Origin: Bacteroides sp.
GTDB lineage: Bacteria > Bacteroidota > Bacteroidia > Bacteroidales > UBA7960
Reading direction: 5' to 3'
Assembly (NCBI GenBank): GCA_036351255.1
Contig: JAZBOS010000089.1
Span: 1 to 39,090 of the forward strand
DNA length: 39,090 nt
Made by a program: the position numbers and the translations under genes. The notes beneath the pieces are model-generated. The model was given only the letters and a program-made list of their open reading frames with translations. It did no database searches and was not told the DNA's origin. Below, piece after piece: positions 33,410 through 39,090 of this stretch (the first letter of the stretch is position 1; every line of letters starts with the position of its first letter).

Positions 33410-35137
33410 TCAGAAAAGGCTTACAAAGCCAATGTGTATTTTGGCATTTCTGAAGGCCAGTGTTGTCTCTGGTCCGTGGCCTATGGCATAATAAACCGAA
33501 ATGATGCCCGGAGCCGTTTCAAGCGTGATCCCTGCCGCTGCACCCCATGGCCAGCCACTGATTGCGTTACCCGTTATGTCCCGTTCAAAATAGCCGGCAT
33601 TGAAAAGCAGACTAAAAAAGGTCTGTTCCCCGGTAAAGTAGCGCACTTCACTAGTCATGATGCCATATAAACTGGCCAGAATAGCGTCTTCATCAAAACC
33701 TTTCAGACTGTTGAAGCCCCCAATACGGTATAACTCATTTTCGAAATACTGCTGGCTGCTTAAGCCCCGGGCATCCAAGTGAAATACCAGCCTGGTCTTT
33801 TGCCCCAATGGAAGTCTTGTCTCGGCTTCCACTCCAAAGGAATACTGATTTTGTTTCATGGCCAGCCCCTCGAAAATGGCCTCAGGAAGATTGGCGTTCT
33901 CACGAATATTTCTGCTGCCTGCCGCCAGGCTTACTTTCAGCCCGTGCCCGTCCATCAGCCCTGCAGAAAAACCCTGGCTGAAAATGGCTCCCTCAATCCC
34001 ATAAAGCCGCGTACGTGAATCAATTTGAGGGGGGAGTGTCGAGGTTCCCGAAAACCTGCTTGTACTCAGCAATTCCGTGCTTTGCAAATCGGCAAACACG
34101 CTGACCTGTATTCTTCGCGGGCTGGTCCAGGTGAAGGAAGGACGGTTGCGCAGGTTTAAATAAGCTGTGTCCTGTTTATGAAGGGAAAACAACCAGGAGC
34201 TGATAAAGGGCGTTGAGAAGATATAGGGATACGAGGCGTCAAGGGTCAAACGCTGGGTTCCCTGGCCCAGCCCCTGCCAGATCATCGCAAACTGCTCGCC
34301 ACGTGACATCAGGTTGACCAGCGAGAGGTTGACCTGCCCGGTCAGCTGAAGCCGGTTTTCATCCAGGGAATTGCTCGATACACCCGCAATGCCATCAAAT
34401 CGGTTGGCAGGACGTTTCCTCACGGGAATGGTCAGCAAGGCCGTGCCAGGGGTGAATTGCAGGGAAGGCTCGCTGTTGACCTGAACAAATGGCAGCTCAG
34501 CAATTAAAGCTGCTGCATTCCGGGCTTTGGTTTCATTGTAGGTTGAGCCAGGCCTGATACCGGTGTGCGTGGAAAGAAATCCCGACGACAGACTGACATC
34601 CCCCGAAAGCCTGAGGGTGTCGTACACGATGCGATAGGAGGGGTCCACTTTAAGGCTTGCCTGAAGGGTTTGACCTTCAATTTTGATAGCTTCTGCTTGG
34701 AGGCTTGCAAAGGGATAACCTTGATCTTCGTACCAGGCAATGATCTTTTCTTGTAAGTCCTGATAAGCAGGGAAAGGCAGGCGTGTTCCTTCGAAATATC
34801 GTGCCAGTTTCTGCTCGCGGAGGGCTTCGGTGCTGATGTTAAAATTCTCTAATTGCCAGTGGTAAAGCGGGCCGGCATGGATCTGGGCCCTGTAACCCAT
34901 TGTGTCAGTCTGGAAATCTTCAAGCCGGGCTTCGATATAGCCCTGCGTTTGAATAAAAGTCAATGCTGAATCAAGGCCTTGCCTGAGACTCAGGCTGTCG
35001 GGGTAAAATCTGGGTTTGCCGAGGGACTCAGAAACCTTTTCCGAAACATTCTGAACATCCATTGTCAGCCTGATCAGATCCTGTCCGGAACCCTCAAGGG
35101 TAAACAAAAGAAGAATGATCATAACGGCCTGCCGCAT
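33410..35137 (-). CDS. BamA/TamA-family outer-membrane protein
   Basis: The 575-residue protein has a signal peptide (MRQAVMIILLLFTLEGSGQ), a periplasmic part with POTRA-like repeats (about 75-235; ENFNISTEALREQKL...PFPAYQDLQEKIIAWYEDQGYPFASLQAEAI; VYDTLRLSGDVSLSSGFLSTHTGIRPGSTYNETKARNAAALIAELPFV), and a C-terminal beta-barrel of the surface antigen/Omp85 type. The barrel shows FGVEAETRLPLGQKTRLVFHLDARGLSSQQYFENELYRIGGFNSLKGF and ends in FVSLF with a C-terminal aromatic. It is smaller than BamA (about 800), closer to TamA or specialised Omp85 members. The cargo is unknown. It starts 6 bases after the ung stop, in the mpl-ung-Omp85 unit. Confidence 0.85.
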   Translation of the reverse strand: MRQAVMIILLLFTLEGSGQDLIRLTMDVQNVSEKVSESLGKPRFYPDSLSLRQGLDSALTFIQTQGYIEARLEDFQTDTMGYRAQIHAGPLYHWQLENFNISTEALREQKLARYFEGTRLPFPAYQDLQEKIIAWYEDQGYPFASLQAEAIKIEGQTLQASLKVDPSYRIVYDTLRLSGDVSLSSGFLSTHTGIRPGSTYNETKARNAAALIAELPFVQVNSEPSLQFTPGTALLTIPVRKRPANRFDGIAGVSSNSLDENRLQLTGQVNLSLVNLMSRGEQFAMIWQGLGQGTQRLTLDASYPYIFSTPFISSWLFSLHKQDTAYLNLRNRPSFTWTSPRRIQVSVFADLQSTELLSTSRFSGTSTLPPQIDSRTRLYGIEGAIFSQGFSAGLMDGHGLKVSLAAGSRNIRENANLPEAIFEGLAMKQNQYSFGVEAETRLPLGQKTRLVFHLDARGLSSQQYFENELYRIGGFNSLKGFDEDAILASLYGIMTSEVRYFTGEQTFFSLLFNAGYFERDITGNAISGWPWGAAAGITLETAPGIISVYYAIGHGPETTLAFRNAKIHIGFVSLF

Positions 35138-35143
35138 AGGGTA

Positions 35144-35833
35144 TTAGTTTTCGAGCTGCCAGTCGATAGGGTCCAGGCCTTGCGACTGCAGCAACGCATT
35201 GGTTTTTGAGAAGTGGCCGCAACCGAAGAAACCACGTGAGGCCGACAGGGGCGAGGGGTGGGGCGCCTTCAGTACATGATGCCTCGTGCGGTCTATCAGC
35301 GCTTCCTTGGCGCCTGCATAGTTGCCCCACAAAAGGAATACCAGGCCTTCCCTTTTTTCTGACAATGCCCGGATGGCTGCATCGGTGAAACGCTCCCAGC
35401 CCTTGTTCTGATGCGAACCGGCCTGCCTGGCCCGGACCGTCAGGGTGGCATTCAGCAACAACACACCTTGGTCAGCCCATTTCTCCAGGTTTCCGTTACG
35501 GGGCGCCGGAATGCCTAGGTTGCCCTCAATTTCCTTAAAGATATTCACCAGCGAAGGTGGCTTTTCTATCCCGGGATTGACCGAAAAACAGAGACCGTGC
35601 GCTTGCCCGGGGCCGTGATAAGGGTCCTGTCCCAGCAGTACCACCTTGACCTTGTCGAAGGGCGTGTGGTTAAAGGCCGAAAAAATCAATGAACCTGGTG
35701 GGTAAATGGTATACTTTTTCTTTTCTTCCAGCAGGAAGGCTTTCAAGGCGCTGAAATACGGGGTTTTAAACTCGTTCTCCAGGACCGCTTTCCAGCTTTC
35801 TTCTATGACAGGATTTACGTTTTGCTCACCCAT
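35144..35833 (-). CDS. ung: Uracil-DNA glycosylase
   Basis: Family 1 uracil-DNA glycosylase, which removes uracil from DNA by cleaving the N-glycosidic bond. The 229-residue length is standard. Motifs are the water-activating [20 protein letters not shown] with catalytic Asp70, the Pro-rich and Gly-Ser loops ([11 protein letters not shown]), [18 protein letters not shown] [18 protein letters not shown], and the DNA-intercalating [21 protein letters not shown] with catalytic His. It starts 4 bases after the Mpl-like stop codon and is followed 6 bases later by the Omp85 gene. A DNA-repair enzyme between wall-recycling and outer-membrane genes is a functional oddity. Confidence 0.97.
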   Translation of the reverse strand: MGEQNVNPVIEESWKAVLENEFKTPYFSALKAFLLEEKKKYTIYPPGSLIFSAFNHTPFDKVKVVLLGQDPYHGPGQAHGLCFSVNPGIEKPPSLVNIFKEIEGNLGIPAPRNGNLEKWADQGVLLLNATLTVRARQAGSHQNKGWERFTDAAIRALSEKREGLVFLLWGNYAGAKEALIDRTRHHVLKAPHPSPLSASRGFFGCGHFSKTNALLQSQGLDPIDWQLEN

Positions 35834-35837
35834 TGGT

Positions 35838-37220
35838 TTATGCTTCAGTTTCGTTCTGCCTGGATCTTAGGTTCTGTGCAAATTCATTCAGATTTAGTCC
35901 GCCAAAATTCCCTGAACTCATAAAAAGGAAACAGGCATCCCTTTGTCCCAGTTTTTCAAGCCGGGCGCTGAGTAAGGCCGTATCGGTAAATACCTCAAGC
36001 CCTGGTTTGCCAAAGGCTTTCCTGACTGTTTCAGGGTCCAGGTCGGGCAGTTTCTTCATCTGCAGGGCATGGGGGCTGAAAAAGACCAGGGCCACATCCG
36101 CCGCATTCATCGCCCCTGCGTACTGGTCCAGAAAGGCCTGGTTCAGACTACTGAAGGTGTGCAGCTCCATGCAGGCGACAACAGTCTTTTCGGGATATTG
36201 TTCCTTGACGGCTGCTGTCGTAGCCTTAAGCTTGGATGGGGCGTGTGCAAAATCGCGGAATATCACCGTGCCAAACTGTTCAAAGATCTTCTCCAGCCGA
36301 TTGCTGGCCCCTTTAAACGACTCCATCGCTTCAAAGAATAACGCATTGCTGACTCCCAATTGCTGGCACACCAAGCGTGCACCGTTCAGGTTCAGCAGGT
36401 TGTGGCGCCCAAAGATCCTGAGGCTGTATTTTTTGTCCTGATGCAGGATGTAGGTTTTCCCATCCCTGATCTCAAAGTCTGGAAGCCCATATGGATAAAG
36501 GTTCAGACTGGGTGAAAGGTCTTCTTCGCTCAACTTATTTAGTTCAGGGTCTTCCGTACAATAGATCAATTTGCCGTTTTCTTCAATGACCTGTATAAAC
36601 TGTCGGAACTGATCGAGGTAATCCTCAAAGGTGGGGAATACGTTGATATGGTCCCAGGCGATACCGCTCAACAGGGCAATGTGGGGCCGGTATAAATGAA
36701 ATTTGGGCCGGCGGTCGATGGGTGAACTCAGGTATTCGTCCCCTTCCATGATCATGAAAGGGGCGGCCTCACTCAGTCTGACCATCACCTCAAAGCCTTC
36801 CAGTTGTGCTCCCACCATATAATCAGTATAGACCTTGTGGTATTGCAGTACGTGGAGGATCATCGATGTGATGGTGGTTTTGCCGTGACTACCCCCGATG
36901 ACCACCCGGGTCTTGTCTTTCGACTGCTCGTAAAGGAACTCTGGATAGGAATATACCTTCAGGTCCATTTCTTTGGCTTTGAGCAGTTCGGGGTTGTCGG
37001 CGCGCGCATGCATCCCCAGGATGACGGCATCCAAACCCTTATGTATCTTTTCGGGAAACCATCCGTAAGCTTTGGGAAGTAACCCATATTGAAGCAGCCG
37101 CCGACGCGAGGGGTCAAAGATCTCATCATCCGACCCGCTTACCTTGTACCCTTTTTTGTGAAGGGCAATGGCCAGGTTGTGCATCGCACTGCCTCCGATG
37201 GCGATAAAGTGAATGTTCAT
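35838..37220 (-). CDS. mpl: Mur ligase family protein, Mpl-like
   Basis: Mpl joins recycled L-Ala-D-Glu-meso-DAP tripeptide to UDP-MurNAc, returning peptidoglycan fragments to synthesis. The 460-residue protein has the N-terminal Rossmann domain ([29 protein letters not shown]), the ATP P-loop GGSHGKTT at 109-116 and the central ligase domain with [40 protein letters not shown]. The last pattern (DEY...RPKF...P...L..I.WDH...FPT) separates Mpl from MurC. The C-terminal domain has [23 protein letters not shown]. Whether it uses tripeptide or another substrate in this organism is not proven. It is first in the mpl-ung-Omp85 unit, divergent from the MBL gene. Confidence 0.88.
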   Translation of the reverse strand: MNIHFIAIGGSAMHNLAIALHKKGYKVSGSDDEIFDPSRRRLLQYGLLPKAYGWFPEKIHKGLDAVILGMHARADNPELLKAKEMDLKVYSYPEFLYEQSKDKTRVVIGGSHGKTTITSMILHVLQYHKVYTDYMVGAQLEGFEVMVRLSEAAPFMIMEGDEYLSSPIDRRPKFHLYRPHIALLSGIAWDHINVFPTFEDYLDQFRQFIQVIEENGKLIYCTEDPELNKLSEEDLSPSLNLYPYGLPDFEIRDGKTYILHQDKKYSLRIFGRHNLLNLNGARLVCQQLGVSNALFFEAMESFKGASNRLEKIFEQFGTVIFRDFAHAPSKLKATTAAVKEQYPEKTVVACMELHTFSSLNQAFLDQYAGAMNAADVALVFFSPHALQMKKLPDLDPETVRKAFGKPGLEVFTDTALLSARLEKLGQRDACFLFMSSGNFGGLNLNEFAQNLRSRQNETEA

Positions 37221-37359
37221 GCAAAAATGCTATTGGCTCAGCGCTGTAAAGTTAATGGATTTTATGAATTTTAATGGAGCATTTGCAGGAGGGGAAGCTC
37301 CTTGTAAGCCCATAACTCCTGCATTGCCATCCAATGAAACCGCAGTCTCCCGGAATTTT

Positions 37360-37367
37360 TATCTTTG
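37360..37367 (+). promoter_or_regulatory. -7 element of the MBL-cysH unit
   Basis: TATCTTTG is a perfect TAnnTTTG in the 208-base divergent spacer, giving a start site near 37373 and a leader of ~56 nt before the ATG at 37429. No -33 TTTG at the usual spacing. Confidence 0.5.
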
Positions 37368-37428
37368 CCCTTTGAAACACTTTTAGGATTTTGTGGTTAT
37401 ATACTTTTATTACCAGAATTTCTTTTGC

Positions 37429-38268
37429 ATGAAGTTATTTCCCATAACAGCCGAACATTTTAAACTCGATGGTGGCGCCTGTTTTGGCGTCGTCCCCAAA
37501 ACCATCTGGCAGAAGTACCTGCCCGCCGACGAAAACAACCTGGTCAAGGTCACTTCCCGCTGCCTGCTTGCCGAAACCGGCAACCGCCTCATCCTGGTCG
37601 ATACTGGGATGGGCAACAAACAAAGTGAAAGATATTTCAGCTTTTTCCATCGTTTTGGCGAGGAAAACCTAGAAACCTCCTTTGCCAAAGCAGGTTATTC
37701 TTTCGATCAGGTGACCGATGTCATCCTGACTCACCTGCACTTCGACCATGTGGGGGGTGCCGTAAAAAATGGGTCTCTACCTGGCACCTATGAACCGGTC
37801 TTCCCCAATGCCACCTATTATGTTAGCCGTGAGCAATGGGACTGGACTTTGAATCCCAACCCCCGCGAGAAAGCTTCCTTCTTTCCTGAAAATTATTTGC
37901 CCCTTTATGAAAATGGGCAGCTTGAATTTATTCATGAACCCGGCACTTTTGCCGAAGGCGTTGAGATCGAATTTATGAACGGTCATACCCGCGGACTGAT
38001 GGTCCCCATCTTCGATTACAAAGGGCGTAAAGTGGTCTTCACCACCGATTTCATTGCTATGGTTTATAACATACCTTTGCCTTATGTGCCGGGTTTCGAT
38101 GTCGAGCCCCTTGAGTCGATGAAGGAAAAGGAGACATTCCTCCAAAGGGCCCTCGAGCAGGATTTTGTGCTTTGTTTTCAGCACGACCATTTCAACGAGT
38201 GCTGCACCCTGCAGATGACCGGAAAGGGGATACGTGAGAAAGAGATTTTCAAACTTGCTGATATTTAG
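37429..38268 (+). CDS. MBL-fold metallo-hydrolase
   Basis: The 279-residue protein has a metallo-beta-lactamase fold with the metal motif THLHFDHVGG (HxHxDH, about residue 100). Further metal ligands lie at FMNGHTRGLMVPI (about 184), TTDFIA (about 205) and QHDHFNECC (about 250). The start MKLFPITAEHFKLDGGACFGVVPKTIWQKYLPADENN is seen in a Bacteroidota group of lactonase-like hydrolases, cytoplasmic as no signal peptide is present. The in-frame GTG at 37393 would add MVIYFYYQNFFC and is rejected. It is followed 8 bases later by cysH, so the two are cotranscribed. The substrate is unknown; N-acyl-homoserine lactonase-type activity is one possibility. Confidence 0.9.
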   Translation: MKLFPITAEHFKLDGGACFGVVPKTIWQKYLPADENNLVKVTSRCLLAETGNRLILVDTGMGNKQSERYFSFFHRFGEENLETSFAKAGYSFDQVTDVILTHLHFDHVGGAVKNGSLPGTYEPVFPNATYYVSREQWDWTLNPNPREKASFFPENYLPLYENGQLEFIHEPGTFAEGVEIEFMNGHTRGLMVPIFDYKGRKVVFTTDFIAMVYNIPLPYVPGFDVEPLESMKEKETFLQRALEQDFVLCFQHDHFNECCTLQMTGKGIREKEIFKLADI

Positions 38269-38276
38269 CTTTGCTT

Positions 38277-38978
38277 ATGAAAAAGAAAGCCGATCATTAC
38301 AATGAACTTTTTGCAGGTCTTTCTGCTGAGGAGATCATTCAGAAGACCCTGGAGATGCATCCTGAGAATACTGCTTTCTCAACCAGCCTGGGTGCCGAAG
38401 ACCAGGTCATCACCCATATGCTGATGCAAATCAACTCTGCGGCCAAAATTTTCACCCTCGACACCGGCCGTTTGTTCCCCGAGACGTATGAACTGATCGA
38501 GCGGACAGAAGCCCGCTATGGGAAGCGTATCAAGGTGTTTTTTCCCGACTACGGGGCGGTGGAAAACATGGTCAGCACCAGGGGGATCAACCTCTTTTAT
38601 TACAGCATCGAAAACCGTAAGATGTGTTGCCACATCCGTAAAATTGAACCCCTGCAGCGTGCCCTGAAGGGAAACAAGATTTGGATCACCGGACTGAGAC
38701 GCGAACAATCGCCTACCCGCAAGGATATGCGGCTGGCCGAATGGGATGAAGCCAATCGCATCATCAAGGTCAACCCCCTGCTCGAATGGACCGAAAAACA
38801 AGTGTGGGATTATATCCGTGAACACAACATCCCATATAACAGCCTGCACGACAAAGGCTTTCCCAGTATCGGATGCCAGCCCTGTACCCGTGCCATTGAA
38901 TCCGGTGAGGATATCCGCGCCGGACGATGGTGGTGGGAAAACCCCGATTCAAGAGAATGCGGCTTGCATAAGCCTTAA
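38277..38978 (+). CDS. cysH: Adenylyl-sulfate (APS) / phosphoadenylyl-sulfate reductase
   Basis: The 233-residue reductase belongs to the PAPS/APS reductase family, which reduces activated sulfate to sulfite with thioredoxin electrons. The CC pair at about 117-118 (KMCCHIRKIEPLQRAL) and CxxC at 200-203 (GCQPCTRAI) form the ligand set of a [4Fe-4S] cluster, the mark of APS reductases (1.8.4.10) and absent from cluster-free PAPS reductases. Other motifs are AFSTSLGAEDQVITHML, TLDTGRLFPETYEL, ITGLRREQSPTR and the catalytic C-terminal ECGLH. The ATG at 38277 is preferred over TTG at 38271. It is the second gene of a unit with the MBL hydrolase; other sulfate genes are not in view. Confidence 0.93.
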   Translation: MKKKADHYNELFAGLSAEEIIQKTLEMHPENTAFSTSLGAEDQVITHMLMQINSAAKIFTLDTGRLFPETYELIERTEARYGKRIKVFFPDYGAVENMVSTRGINLFYYSIENRKMCCHIRKIEPLQRALKGNKIWITGLRREQSPTRKDMRLAEWDEANRIIKVNPLLEWTEKQVWDYIREHNIPYNSLHDKGFPSIGCQPCTRAIESGEDIRAGRWWWENPDSRECGLHKP

Positions 38979-39016
38979 TCAGGCACCCGAAAGCCCGTTT
39001 TTAATTTTACATTTCC

Positions 39017-39048
39017 TTTGCCCCGTTTCGTTTTTGCCCCTATATTTG
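39017..39048 (+). promoter_or_regulatory. Consensus Bacteroidota promoter pointing out of the window
   Basis: TTTG (39017-39020), 20 bases, then TATATTTG (39041-39048) is a perfect match to the Bacteroidota primary sigma consensus at the right spacing. Transcription would start near 39054. The first ATG (39067) opens only a six-codon frame ending TAA at 39087, so the promoted gene must begin beyond the edge. Confidence 0.75.
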
Positions 39049-39090
39049 CACGTTCCAAGTAAAAAAATGAATCAAATTGGGTCATAACGG

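Noticed and set aside
39067..39087. Six-codon ORF at the right edge as a gene
   Set aside because: Too short to call a gene; kept only as a possible leader peptide in a finding.

Overview
The window reads as chromosomal DNA from a member of the Bacteroidota, probably a Bacteroidales/Marinilabiliales-like lineage. Four things point there: perfect TAnnTTTG -7 elements in front of many genes (two with a TTTG -33 element 18 or 20 bases upstream); a type IX secretion (T9SS) C-terminal sorting domain; LytS/LytTR two-component genes; and lineage-typical families such as an Mpl-like ligase, a CrtA-like monooxygenase and type II pantothenate kinase. No rRNA, tRNA, CRISPR array, insertion sequence or prophage was seen. 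Most genes are housekeeping genes in short operons separated by AT-rich spacers.

Layout. 1-7033: a TPR membrane protein followed by ribH (cut by the window edge), a beta-helix lipoprotein, sucD, mnmE, and prfC convergent with mnmE. 7303-9366: a HelD-like helicase, followed by a spacer that carries a decayed DUF6266-like fragment. 9986-17807: the main accessory block. A LytS-type histidine kinase overlaps a LytTR response regulator, followed by a TolC / membrane-fusion lipoprotein / RND pump operon that ends in a small PII-like protein and a perfect 17-bp terminator hairpin. Two similar 14-bp repeats exactly 21 bp apart upstream of tolC are a candidate LytTR operator linking regulator and pump.

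17934-22597: a CrtI-like FAD oxidoreductase with a 4-TM partner, a quinone-oxidoreductase-like enzyme and a front-end-type fatty acid desaturase. 22598-26585: a spacer with a 50-bp perfect palindrome, then a two-gene cluster encoding a secreted beta-helix protein and a T9SS cargo protein with four tandem ~77-residue repeats. 26586-30619: a TspO-like protein and a YCII lipoprotein, a hypothetical secreted protein, an unlisted 32-residue membrane peptide, a sugar nucleotidyltransferase, a CrtA-like protein and a cold-shock protein with a leader of about 120 nt.

30826-37220 (minus strand): mpl-like, ung and a BamA/TamA-like barrel form one tight operon, followed by rlmB, a LutA-like Fe-S protein and coaW. 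37429-38978 (plus strand): an MBL-fold hydrolase and an APS reductase. A canonical promoter at the right edge points out of the window.

The most distinctive observations are the regulator-operator-pump-PII arrangement, the palindrome with an abutting 11-bp duplication, the four-repeat T9SS protein, and a set of promoters so close to start codons that leaderless transcripts are implied. None of these is shown to be a new system from sequence alone.
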